A stretch of DNA of 26,994 nt from a virus, in the IMG/VR virus record IMGVR_UViG_3300046516_000265, positions 1 through 26,994 of that record. One strand, given 5' to 3'. Below the pieces are notes generated by a model. It ran no database searches. It had not been told where the DNA came from and saw nothing but the letters and a program-made list of their open reading frames with translations. Positions 11,545-20,300 of this stretch are shown here, in pieces. How positions within the stretch are numbered: the first letter of the stretch is position 1; every line of letters begins with the position of its first letter. The translations under genes and the position numbers were made by a program.

Positions 11545-11672
11545 CCCCCGTCGACTGCACCTGCGACGCCGGCGCGACAGACGGCGGCATCTGCCCCACC
11601 TGCCTCGGCTGGGGCTGGTACCTCACCCTCACCACCGACGACGAACGGCTGCTTGCCGCCGGGAGGAACTGA
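11541..11672 (+). CDS. 43-residue Cys-rich mini-protein
   Basis: ATG overlapping the preceding stop. The product is MTPVDCTCDAGATDGGICPTC followed by LGWGWYLTLTTDDERLLAAGRN. CxC and CPTC would give four ligands for one zinc ion, followed by a hydrophobic strand and a helix. The first 29 bp after the A of the start codon are duplicated at 11107-11135. The gene carries at its 3' end the GGAGG ribosome site for the next gene. Confidence 0.6.
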   Translation: MTPVDCTCDAGATDGGICPTCLGWGWYLTLTTDDERLLAAGRN

Positions 11673-11863
11673 TGGTGAGCGACTACTACCCAGACTGGAT
11701 CTCCGGTCCCGCAATCTGCCAGATGGAGGGCTGCGACTTCGGCTACGACCGCGGCTCGTGCCGTCGATGTGGGAAGCGGCTCCGCTGTTCATGTGGACGG
11801 TTCATCCGCGCCGACCGCTGCGATCAGTGCCCCTGCCTCGCCGGGATCACGGAGGAGCCGTGA
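11672..11863 (+). CDS. 63-residue Cys-rich zinc-ribbon protein
   Basis: ATG at 11672 overlapping the previous TGA, with GGGAGG just upstream. It has ten Cys in 63 residues: ICQMEGC, SCRRCG, LRCSCG, RCDQCPC. The spacing suggests at least two zinc sites, like a double zinc ribbon. Basic residues between the Cys pairs (CRRCGKRLRC) suggest nucleic-acid binding. The exact family is not recognised. It ends with a GTGA overlap. Confidence 0.65.
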   Translation: MVSDYYPDWISGPAICQMEGCDFGYDRGSCRRCGKRLRCSCGRFIRADRCDQCPCLAGITEEP

Positions 11864-12165
11864 ACCTCCTGACCGGCCCGTTGCGTCCCCCGGCACGCCA
11901 CCGCAAACACGGCTGGCCCGCACGACACCTCGCTCTCCCCGCCTACGAGGGTGTGCGCTTCGTGGCCCGGTCCTACGAGGACATCATCGGGTCGCTCGAG
12001 CGGCAGCACGCGACCGGGTTGGAGACCGCCCACGAGTTCGTGTCCGGCAAGGACATGGAGACACTGGTGCCGGTCCTGCTCGCGGAGGGGTTCACGAAGA
12101 TCACCGCCCCCCCGTGGGGGTTCGGGTCCGGTCACCGCATCGAAGTTGGAAGAAGGGAGCAGTGA
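11860..12165 (+). CDS. 101-residue hypothetical protein
   Basis: GTG start overlapping the upstream stop. A basic N-terminus (RPPARHRKHGWPARHLALP) precedes a helical part (YEDIIGSLERQHATGLETAH) and FVSGKDMETLVPVLLAEGFTKI, then a Pro/Gly-rich end. No motif with a known function. The stop and the ATG of the next gene form TGATG. Confidence 0.6.
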   Translation: MNLLTGPLRPPARHRKHGWPARHLALPAYEGVRFVARSYEDIIGSLERQHATGLETAHEFVSGKDMETLVPVLLAEGFTKITAPPWGFGSGHRIEVGRREQ

Positions 12166-12815
12166 TGCCCAAGTTTCCGTGCACTGAGGATGGTTGCGAC
12201 CGGGTGTTCGACAAGAAGCAAGGTTTGGTGATGCACAAACGGGTGAAGCACCCCATCCCGTATGTGGAACCGACGTTCACCGATGAGGAGCTGTCGGCGG
12301 CGGAGGGGATCGACGTGACCTCCAACGTGATCGAAGCGGACGACGGGTTCATCGCCCCCACCTTGTCGATCGTCCCGGAGCCGGAGATGGAGGTCATCAT
12401 CGACCAGCCGGACGGTTCCCAGCGACGTGACCCTCTCGACATCGACGCTCAGGCGTGGAATCCGGATGCTGCTGCCCGTCGGGCGAAGGCTGCGAGACTG
12501 GAAACCATGACCGTCGTGCCTGACGCCCCTGCCCACCCATCCAACCCGGAGTGGGAGCCGACGCCGGAGGATCAGGCTATGGCCGCTCACGGTGCCGCTA
12601 TCACAGAAGTGGTCAAGGAGATGCACCAGGCGGCAACCGGGATCGAACTCACCCGCCGCCATTACGGCTTCGTCCAGTCCCGTTGCCGGGAAGGGTTCCC
12701 CGACGCGATGGATGTCCGTTACCTCCTGTCCCTGGTGGACATGGCCGACGGGATGTTGCAGATCCTCGCCCAGCCCCACGTCTTAGGTCTGTGGGAGAAG
12801 GCGCTGCACGAGTAA
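12165..12815 (+). CDS. C2H2 zinc-finger protein next to terminase
   Basis: 216 residues from the ATG at 12165, with GGGAGC ribosome-like bases upstream. The N-terminus is a canonical C2H2 finger: Cys6-x4-Cys11-x12-His24-x4-His29, with Phe and Leu at the expected core positions (CDRVFDKKQGLVMH). A disordered acidic middle (about 35-130) leads to a helical C-terminal domain (AAITEVVKEMHQAATGIEL...HYGFVQSRC...LSLVDMADGMLQILA). It occupies the place where phages usually encode the small terminase subunit, so a packaging-site DNA-binding role is conceivable. A transcription factor for late genes is the main alternative. Confidence 0.75.
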   Translation: MPKFPCTEDGCDRVFDKKQGLVMHKRVKHPIPYVEPTFTDEELSAAEGIDVTSNVIEADDGFIAPTLSIVPEPEMEVIIDQPDGSQRRDPLDIDAQAWNPDAAARRAKAARLETMTVVPDAPAHPSNPEWEPTPEDQAMAAHGAAITEVVKEMHQAATGIELTRRHYGFVQSRCREGFPDAMDVRYLLSLVDMADGMLQILAQPHVLGLWEKALHE

Positions 12816-12845
12816 TACTGCTGGTTAGCGAGTTTGCAGTATCAT
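12815..12845 (+). promoter_or_regulatory. inverted repeat and possible late promoter before terminase
   Basis: ATACTGC (12815-12821) and GCAGTAT (12836-12842) form a perfect 7-bp inverted repeat with a 14-nt loop, starting on the stop codon of the upstream gene. TATCAT at 12840-12845 could be a -10 box that would start transcription at about 12852, exactly the terminase GTG, again leaderless. No good -35 is present, so activation or read-through would be needed. The half-sites resemble the ATAC/GTAT arms of the operators near 8820. Confidence 0.35.
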
Positions 12846-12851
12846 GCGAGC

Positions 12852-14798
12852 GTGACGCGAGCGGTCTCGCCGGCCACCTGGCAACGGTACGTCGACCTGC
12901 GTTTCACCGGCATGTCCCGCACGCAAGCCTGCTCCCAAGCGAACCTGTCGTACGGGTCGGCGCAGGCTTTCGATCGTGGCGATCCGAAGTCGTCGGGGCA
13001 TGTGATCTGGCGGCGCATCTGCCGCGGTCAGGAGCCTTTCGCTACTGAGGCCCGCATGTATGCGCAGCATGTGATGCCGTTGGGGCGGGAACGCAACGAG
13101 GCCATCCATGAGGCGGTTCGGGGTTCTATCTCCACGAAGCCGGCGAACGAGTTGGCCCGTTTGGCGTTGGAAGACTTCTCCCTGTTCCGTCCCCGCTACC
13201 TGGGGCGTGAAGCCTCCGCAACGCAGGCGTACGCAGCGGAGCGCATCGTGGAACTTCTCCAAGACGCTGAGGACTCCTTTGCGGTGATGAACTGCCCCCC
13301 AGGGTGGGGTAAGTCCACTCTGATCCACGACATCGAAGCGTGGATTACGGCCCGTAGACGGTCCCTGCGAGGCATCAACGGCTCCCGTGGGGAGAAGATC
13401 GCAGCGCAGAACACGGCCAGGTTGAAGCGCACGCTCGAGCGGACCACCCCGTTGACGGGTGCAGCAGCGGCGATGTCGGTTGACTTCGGTATTTTCAAGC
13501 CTCCGGTCAGGGACAAGTGGCGGGATGACGAGTTCATCGTGTACCAGGATGACGGTCAGCCGACGGAGGAGAAGGAACCAACCTGGCAGTCGTTGGGGAT
13601 GGACTCCACCCAGCTCGGCAACCGGGCGAACTTCATCTCCTGGGACGATCTGGTGGACCCTCACAAGGATCTCCGCACTGAGAACTCGGTGAACCGGCAA
13701 CGTGACTTCCTGGATGATGTGGCTGAAACCCGGTTGGAGCCACACGGTCTGTTCATGCTCACGATGCAGCGGTTGGGGCCGGAGGATCTGTCCCGTTACT
13801 GCCTGGACATGCGCCTCCCCATTGACGACATGGATCTGATCGAGACGGGTGAGGATGATCCCCGCCCCCGGAAGTACACGCACATCTGTTTCCAAGCTCA
13901 CGACGACAAGAAGTGCGCGGAGCTGGGGGATGATCCGACGAAGCATTTGGAGACCGCCCACGCGCAACCGGTCGGTTGCTTGTTGGACCCTCGCCGTCTG
14001 TCATGGCGGAAGTTGCGGACCATCCAGGAGCACAAGGAGCAGAAGTACCAGGTGCAGTACCAGCAGGAGGATCTGGACCCCGACTCGGTGCTGGTGCAAC
14101 GCTCCTGGCTCAACTTCGACCCGGATCGAGGCCTTTGGTCGCCGCTCCCGGTCAACGAGCCTGGCATCTCGTACGTGACGGTGGACCCGTCAGGAACCCG
14201 CTACTGGGGTGTCCAAGCCTGGTCGTATGTCCCCGACGGCGATGAGGGTATGACCGGCCGCCAATACCTGCTGGATCTGCGGGATCAGGCGATGGAAGCC
14301 CCCGACCTGTTGGACTGGGATGTGTTCACCCAATCCCATGTGGGGCTGCTCGAGGAGTGGCGGCAGCAGTTCAAGGCGATCGGCCGGCCTCTCAAGTGCG
14401 TGGTGGTGGAGTTCAACGCGTTCGGTCGGTGGCTGGTGCAGTACCGGGCGGCTCAACTGTGGGCGCAGAAGAACGGCATCCACTTCATCCCGCACACCAC
14501 CGGCGCTCTCAAGACGGACAGGGACTTCGGGATCTGGTCGCATCAGTCGGACTGGAAGTTCAAGCGGATCATCCTGCCCGGTCGCACCCCTGCGGATGTG
14601 TTCGCGATCAAGCCGTTGACGGATCAGGTGTGCCGGTGGCCCACCCAGTCCCGTCAGGATCAGGTGACCTCGTACTGGTTCGGGGCGCATAAGCGGAGGG
14701 ACATCATGAACCTTGGCACATCACAGATGTTCCGTGGCTGGCGCGAGGAGCGCCCGTCGTGGATGCGCAACCCCGGCCTGCTGGTGACCGCCCGATGA
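12852..14798 (+). CDS. terL: terminase large subunit with N-terminal HTH-like segment
   Basis: 648 residues from the GTG at 12852; a TTG at 12834 lies inside the inverted repeat and is less likely. Residues about 6-45 (WQRYVDLRFTGMSRTQACSQ, then NLSYGSAQAF) look like a helix-turn-helix of small-terminase type. The ATPase has the P-loop CPPGWGKST (about 148-156) and an acidic FISWDDLVDP that may be Walker B. The RNase-H-like nuclease follows: YVTVDPSGT (Asp near 445), VVVEFNAFG (Glu near 520) and a late acidic QSRQDQV. It cuts and pumps phage DNA into the procapsid. No separate small subunit is evident. Confidence 0.9.
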   Translation: MTRAVSPATWQRYVDLRFTGMSRTQACSQANLSYGSAQAFDRGDPKSSGHVIWRRICRGQEPFATEARMYAQHVMPLGRERNEAIHEAVRGSISTKPANELARLALEDFSLFRPRYLGREASATQAYAAERIVELLQDAEDSFAVMNCPPGWGKSTLIHDIEAWITARRRSLRGINGSRGEKIAAQNTARLKRTLERTTPLTGAAAAMSVDFGIFKPPVRDKWRDDEFIVYQDDGQPTEEKEPTWQSLGMDSTQLGNRANFISWDDLVDPHKDLRTENSVNRQRDFLDDVAETRLEPHGLFMLTMQRLGPEDLSRYCLDMRLPIDDMDLIETGEDDPRPRKYTHICFQAHDDKKCAELGDDPTKHLETAHAQPVGCLLDPRRLSWRKLRTIQEHKEQKYQVQYQQEDLDPDSVLVQRSWLNFDPDRGLWSPLPVNEPGISYVTVDPSGTRYWGVQAWSYVPDGDEGMTGRQYLLDLRDQAMEAPDLLDWDVFTQSHVGLLEEWRQQFKAIGRPLKCVVVEFNAFGRWLVQYRAAQLWAQKNGIHFIPHTTGALKTDRDFGIWSHQSDWKFKRIILPGRTPADVFAIKPLTDQVCRWPTQSRQDQVTSYWFGAHKRRDIMNLGTSQMFRGWREERPSWMRNPGLLVTAR

Positions 14799-14959
14799 GG
14801 TTCGTGCGCTGGCACTCATGGATCGTGTGCAGCTACCACCTCCACGAATGGGAGGAGATCGAGTTGGGCAGGCGCGCCTACGAAGCGGGGTTGTCTGAGG
14901 GCATCTTCGACATTGAGGACCGCTGCGAAGAAGCGGGCCACCTGGTGGGGGCGATCTGA
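14795..14959 (+). CDS. 54-residue acidic small protein between terminase and portal
   Basis: ATG overlapping the terminase stop (ATGA). The product is MRFVRWHSWIVCSYHLHEWE followed by EIELGRRAYEAGLSEGIFDIEDRCEEAGHLVGAI. It is aromatic at the N-terminus and acidic-helical afterwards. Its stop overlaps the portal ATG (TGATG). The position between two packaging-motor genes suggests a virion or packaging accessory role, but nothing identifies it. Confidence 0.6.
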   Translation: MRFVRWHSWIVCSYHLHEWEEIELGRRAYEAGLSEGIFDIEDRCEEAGHLVGAI

Positions 14960-16800
14960 TGGGCAAGACCAACGACGAGATCGAGTCTCTGTACGAAGAC
15001 CTCCGCAAGATGCGCGCCCCGTACATGATCGCGGCGCAGCAGGTCGCCAACGTGTACGACGGCGACATCCGCCTGCCGATGCCGGAGATCGACAAGATCG
15101 ACATGCCCGCGGTGGCGAACCTGGTGGTGCAGGGGGTGGATGCGTACGGGCAGCGGATCGCGTCCACGATGCCGTTCCCGGAGTTCGACATCCAGACGAA
15201 CACGAACGTCGGGCGTGAACGGGCACGGCAACGCAACGACCTGATGGAGAAGTGGTGGGACGACAACATGCTGGACGTGCGATTGGGCACGGTCGGCAGG
15301 CACTTCGTGGCGTACGGCTCAACGATGATGGTCATCAAGCCGCACATGAAGAAGAAGGTTCCGGAGTTCGTTGTCTTGGATCCGATCGACACGTTCCCCG
15401 TGGGGGACGACGTACACACGGAGGCTGGTATCCATGTCCACCGAAAGTCCCGACGCTGGTGTCAGCAGCGTTACGGGGACGCCTCCAAGCTCCTCTCCCG
15501 CAACCCCCGTCCCCAGGACGAGATCGAACTCATCGAATACTGCGACGACATGGAGTGGGTCGTTCTCGGACGACAGGTCGCACACGACCAATCGAACGTT
15601 CGGGACCAGTCGTTTGGGGTCGTCCGTCTCGCCACCATTCAGAACTACGCAGGTACTTGCCCTCTCGTGGCGATTGGACGACCCGGCCTGACCAAACCCA
15701 TGTCCCAGTTCGCCGGCTCCCTCGGCATGTACGTGCAGCGGGCCATGTTGCAGGCGTACGACCTGATCGGCGTCCGCATGTCGGTGATGCCGAAAACCTG
15801 GATCGTCGGCCGTGCCAACGAGACGCCCGCTGTGTTGCAGATGCCGGACGCGTTGAACGGTCAGCCTGGGATCGTGACCGGTGGCTCTGTGGAGCAACTG
15901 TTCCCCCAACCGTCGCAGCAGCTCCCCGTCGCCATCGACCGGCTCGAGCGGGGGGAGCGCATCCAGTCCGGTGTCATGGCTGAGATGGGTGGTGAGGCTG
16001 CGTCCAACATCCGCACTGGCCGCCGCGGCGATCAGGTCATGTCTGCGACCGTCGACTTTCCAGTGCAGGAAGCGCAGAAGTGGATCGCCCGCATGTTGCG
16101 CGAGGTCGACAAGATCGCGATCGCCACCGACGCCGGGTACTGGGGTGGCTCCTCCAAGTCGTTCTACGTGTCCCGGCAAGGGTCTGAGGAGAAGATCACC
16201 TACGACCCGGACAAGCTGTGGAAGGACGCCGACGGCGAGTTGATCGACCGGCACACCGTCTCGTACGCCCATCCCGGCGCTGACGTGAACGGCCTGATCG
16301 TCGGGATCGGCCAGTCGATCGGCTTGGACATCATGTCCCACCGCACCGGCATGAGGCAGCACCCGCAGATCGAAGATCCAGAGTTCGAGCACGACCAGAT
16401 CGTCTACGAGAAGTTGGAGACGCTGGGTCTGAACGTGCTCGAGCAGCAGGCGTCGCAAGGCCAGGTGGAGTGGTCGGATCTGGTCGGCATCATGAAGGCG
16501 GTCCGGATGGACAAGACCGAACTGGTCGACGCTCTCGTGGCGCAGCAGAAGGCGGCGCAGCAGCGGCAGGCGGAACAGGCAGCGCAGCAGGCGGCACAAG
16601 CCGCTCAGGCAGCCCCAGGGCCGCCAGGAGCGGAGCAAATGCCGGGGATGGGTGCTGGTGGCGGCCCGACCCCCACGGAGGAAGTACCGGGCGGCGGCCC
16701 GTCTCTCGGCCCGTTGGGGAAGCTGCTCCAAACCGTGAAGCTCCCATCGTCGGCGCAAGCCCCAGGTATCCCTAACAGCCCAGCCATGTCAGGAGCATGA
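14959..16800 (+). CDS. phage portal protein
   Basis: 613 residues, following terminase as expected. The N-terminal third (SLYEDLRKMRAPYMIAAQQV, NVYDGD, VANLVVQGVDAYGQRIASTM) and the block KWWDDNMLDVRLGTVGRHFVAYGSTMMVI followed by VLDPIDTFPV are typical of SPP1-gp6-like portals. The clip/stem-like helices lie near residues 240-400 (GSLGMYVQRAMLQAYDLIGV, EMGGEAASNIRTGRRGDQV). The C-terminal 85 residues are Gln/Ala-rich and then Gly/Pro-rich, probably disordered inside the capsid. Twelve copies would form the vertex ring that docks the terminase and the tail. Confidence 0.85.
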   Translation: MGKTNDEIESLYEDLRKMRAPYMIAAQQVANVYDGDIRLPMPEIDKIDMPAVANLVVQGVDAYGQRIASTMPFPEFDIQTNTNVGRERARQRNDLMEKWWDDNMLDVRLGTVGRHFVAYGSTMMVIKPHMKKKVPEFVVLDPIDTFPVGDDVHTEAGIHVHRKSRRWCQQRYGDASKLLSRNPRPQDEIELIEYCDDMEWVVLGRQVAHDQSNVRDQSFGVVRLATIQNYAGTCPLVAIGRPGLTKPMSQFAGSLGMYVQRAMLQAYDLIGVRMSVMPKTWIVGRANETPAVLQMPDALNGQPGIVTGGSVEQLFPQPSQQLPVAIDRLERGERIQSGVMAEMGGEAASNIRTGRRGDQVMSATVDFPVQEAQKWIARMLREVDKIAIATDAGYWGGSSKSFYVSRQGSEEKITYDPDKLWKDADGELIDRHTVSYAHPGADVNGLIVGIGQSIGLDIMSHRTGMRQHPQIEDPEFEHDQIVYEKLETLGLNVLEQQASQGQVEWSDLVGIMKAVRMDKTELVDALVAQQKAAQQRQAEQAAQQAAQAAQAAPGPPGAEQMPGMGAGGGPTPTEEVPGGGPSLGPLGKLLQTVKLPSSAQAPGIPNSPAMSGA

Positions 16801-16801
16801 A

Positions 16802-16900
16802 ATGCCCCCCACCCCCAGTTGGCTTTGGTTCCTCGTAGCCCTCCTCGTGATCCTCGCCATCCTGTTCCTGGTTGGCATACGCGTCCACGTGGGCGCCTAG
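16802..16900 (+). CDS. 32-residue membrane peptide in the virion operon
   Basis: An ATG one base after the portal stop region encodes MPPTPSWLWFLVALLVILAI followed by LFLVGIRVHVGA, a single strong transmembrane segment. The TAG at 16898-16900 is immediately followed by the ATG of the next gene. Exact packing between two genes and composition support it. Holin-like, entry-related or virion-membrane roles are possible; one segment of this size cannot decide. Confidence 0.6.
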   Translation: MPPTPSWLWFLVALLVILAILFLVGIRVHVGA

Positions 16901-17359
16901 ATGCCTGGGGGCCGGCGTGGTGGGGCACGACAGGGCACCCCTGGCACTGCCTATCCGGAACGCACCGATCTGAACCAGTCGATCCGCACCGCCCCCGGTC
17001 AGCCGTACGGGGTGGCGGGGCAGCAGGCCGCGGCCATGCGCGCCGTCCCACTCCCCGCAGCGCAGCCCCCGCCACCGATCGTCGGCCCGCATGAGCCGTC
17101 GCAGATGCCGGGACAGCATGTGATGACCGGTGTGCCGCAAGGTCCGGGCGCCGGTCCGGAGGCGGTCACCCCGCCCCCGGTGAACATGGCCCCGCAGGCC
17201 AGCAACGGGGATGTCCTGTCCCAGTTGCAGGCACTCCTCGCTGTCTCCTCGAGGCAGCCTGCCGGGGCGAACCCGGGCCTCATCAACCTGATCGACTCCA
17301 TCAAGTCGGGGGATTACACCCGTGGTGGCGTGTACGGCAAAGCGTTGGGTCAGCCGTAG
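16901..17359 (+). CDS. Pro/Gly-rich virion-region protein
   Basis: 152 residues. MPGGRRGGARQGTPGTAYPE and TDLNQSIRTAPGQPYGV begin a low-complexity Pro/Gln/Ala-rich region. A short ordered C-terminus follows (DVLSQLQALLAVSS, INLIDSIKSGDYTRGGVYGKAL). Similar basic, Pro-rich proteins with an RQGTPG...YP.RTDL head occur next to portals in actinophage-like genomes. Function is unknown; an internal-capsid, connector or scaffold role is possible. The TAG stop overlaps the GTG of the giant gene. Confidence 0.7.
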   Translation: MPGGRRGGARQGTPGTAYPERTDLNQSIRTAPGQPYGVAGQQAAAMRAVPLPAAQPPPPIVGPHEPSQMPGQHVMTGVPQGPGAGPEAVTPPPVNMAPQASNGDVLSQLQALLAVSSRQPAGANPGLINLIDSIKSGDYTRGGVYGKALGQP

Positions 17360-20300
17360 TGGCGAACCCGCTGACGTTCTCCCAAACCCCGGAGGAGCAG
17401 TCCGCGTTCTGGGCGCAGCTCCGCGAGGGGGAGGCGCAACGGGCGTCGTACATGGCGCAGGCGAACGCCAACGTCGCGGACGCGGTGGGCAACTTCCACA
17501 CCCGCGCCCCGTACGCCGATCCTGGTGTCACCCTCTCCGTCGGGACTGGGGTGGCGAACGGGCAGATCGACCAGGAGACGGCAGCCCAAGCGGTCGACCA
17601 GCAGGTGGCGCAGGGGAACCGGCCGGCGTGGACTCCGGTGGAGTCGGCTGGCCTGTTGGACACGGTGCGGCAGCAGGCGTTGCTTCGTAGGCCTCAGTCT
17701 GAGATCGACGCGATGCAGATGGCTTCGATCGAGAAGAAGGCTGCGGCGAACATGGACCCGGCGATCCGGGACGCGAGCGGGAACCTGGACGCGACGAAGA
17801 CGCTGGCTGCTGCCGGTGTGCAGGCTCACGCCCCGACGACGGATTGGACTTCCCCTGGCGATCTGTTGGGTGAGGTGGGGTCGGGGATCAAGGGCGGCAT
17901 CCGGTCGGCGCTGTCGGTGGCTCAGTCGGGCTGGGAGGAGGTGCAGAACCGGGGGGCACAAGCCGCGCACACCGTCGGTGAAGGTGTGTCCGACCTGTCG
18001 TCTGGGGATGTCTCGGGGGCGCTCGGGGCGTACGGGAAGACGTTGGCGATGGCTAACCCGTTCGGTGTGGCTGAGATGGCGGCCACCGGGGGTGAGTCGG
18101 CCGGTCAGGCGTTGGAGTCCACGAAGGCGACCAGCCTGTACCAGCAGATGAACCAGGCGCACCTCACCGGCTCCATCGACCTCGGCTCCGGGTTCTTCCC
18201 CGCCGGCACGGTCACGAAGGTGTGGCAGCCGGCGGCGGCCCGTCAGGTGCGTGGCACGATCCCTGGGACGAACACGGCGTGGACGTTCGGCCGGCAGATC
18301 GCATCGGTGTTGGCGCAGCCAGGGACGAAGCAGTACGACATCATGTCCGGCTTCATCGACGGTGCCGCCCAGTTCGCGTTCGATCCGTCGATCGCGTTGC
18401 AGGACGCTGCGATGGTGCCCCGTGCTGCCACCCTGTTCGAGCCTGCCGCCAAGGCGCTCGAGGGTGCGCCGGAGGCTGAGAAGACTCTGGTGGGTGCCAC
18501 TGCGGAGGCGGCGAAGGCGGGGCGCACGTACACGCCGATGCAGTTGGCGATGAACTCCGACGAAGGCAAGTCGGTCATCTTGGATCTCAAGAATGCCAAG
18601 TCCCCGGAGGCTGTGGCGGGGGTCATCGGTTCCGATCTTGGCCTGCCGACGTTGCAGAAGATCGCGGACACGGAGAACTGGGGGAAGATCCGGGGCATCC
18701 TCGGTGCTGCCGCCCGCGAGAATCCGGCGTGGGGTGAGCAGTTCGCCCAGATCGGTGGGGACGCTGCCGCTCATGTGGCTGACACTGGCGGGGCACGGCC
18801 GTTGGCAGAGACTTGGATGGGCCAGGTATCGGCGTTGAAAGATCAGGCGTCTGCACCGTTGCGCCGTCAGATAGGAGACTACGAACGGCTAGCTAGCAAC
18901 TACGCGGCGGGGGTCGGGACCGAACCGGGCTTCCGGGTGCAACAACACCTGGATCAGTTGGAAGACCCAGAAGCGGCGCTGCACCGTTTGGAATCGGGCG
19001 CGACAGGCGAACCCGGCGATCACTTCGTCCGACGTCTGGAAACAGAGGCGGGCGTTCTGTACGAGAATATCAAACGCGAGTTCCCCGGCTTTGAGTTGGC
19101 CAACCCGTCTACTGCTCACGCTGACGCGGTGCGGGAAGCGGCGAAGGGTGTCCTGATCGACGCTGAACGCCCGTCGGTCAACGCTTCCAACACCGACGCC
19201 TTCCTGGACCACTCGGCGCAGAGGGGCTTCATCAACAGGTTGGCTAAGACCACTGACCCGATCGAGGTGGCGAAGCGGCTGGGTCCGAAAGCCCCTCCGT
19301 CGCTGGTCTCAGCGGTGACGAAGGCGACAGACGCCGACGGTGTGAAGGCTGCCCTGCGGGGAGAGTTGGGCCTGTCGATCGCTTCCACGGACGATCTGCC
19401 CGGTCTGGGCTTCGGCTACGAGTTCAAGCGTGGCGTGGTCCGTGCCATCCCCGGTCTGGACCCGACGGGTGGCGGCATCCTCGGCCGTGAAGCGGCACGC
19501 CAGTTCTCCCGTGTCCCCGATCAGTTCTTCGAGGGGTATCTGCCGAACGCCACCGATGCGATGCAGCGGGCGACGTTGAACTCGATGGACGACTACATGA
19601 AGACGGCACGGGTTGACTACGCCTCCCGGTCGAAGGCGTTCGGGATCGTGGCTGACGGCTTCGCCTCCGGGTCCGCGGAGGGCCGGTATCAGGCGCTCAA
19701 CGGGTTCACCGACGTGATGCGCAAGGCGCTCATCAACCAGGGCGTCCCGGAGGATGCCGCGGGCAACTGGATGAACTTGTTCAAGGACCGGTTCACGTCC
19801 GTGTACGGGGCTGACGCGATGGGTCGCCCCTCCGACTTCAACTACATCTCCACCGCTACCGGCAACGCCGACCTGTCGATGGCCTCCCCGGCCCTTCTCT
19901 CTCAGGAGATGGGGTCGCTGGTGCAGATGCCCGACCCTCGTGAGCTGCGCCGGGTCACCTCCAACTTCGGCCGGTTGGTCTCCAACGTGGAGTACGACCC
20001 GGTGAACGGCATCCAACGGGCCGGCAACCTCAAGTTCCCCCTGTCGATGGTGCAGAAGTTGGGGGAGGACGTGTTTCCCCGCCTCGCGATCACCCGTGCC
20101 GCCACCGCCATCCGGGTGATGATGGATGAGCAGTTGCGTCTCGCCGCCGCCGGTCTCCCCTCTGCGATCTCCCACCCCATCCATTGGATGGCGCTGGTGG
20201 CTGGGTCGAACACCGACCTCGAGCGGTTGGGCCTGGGCACTGAAGACGCGCAGAAGATGATCGACTCGGTGGCCGGTTCGGTCGCTGGCGGTGGTTCGTC

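Noticed and set aside
15319-16758. 479-residue minus-strand ORF opposite the portal
   Set aside because: Rich in Arg, His and Leu with no domain; it is the codon shadow of the portal gene.
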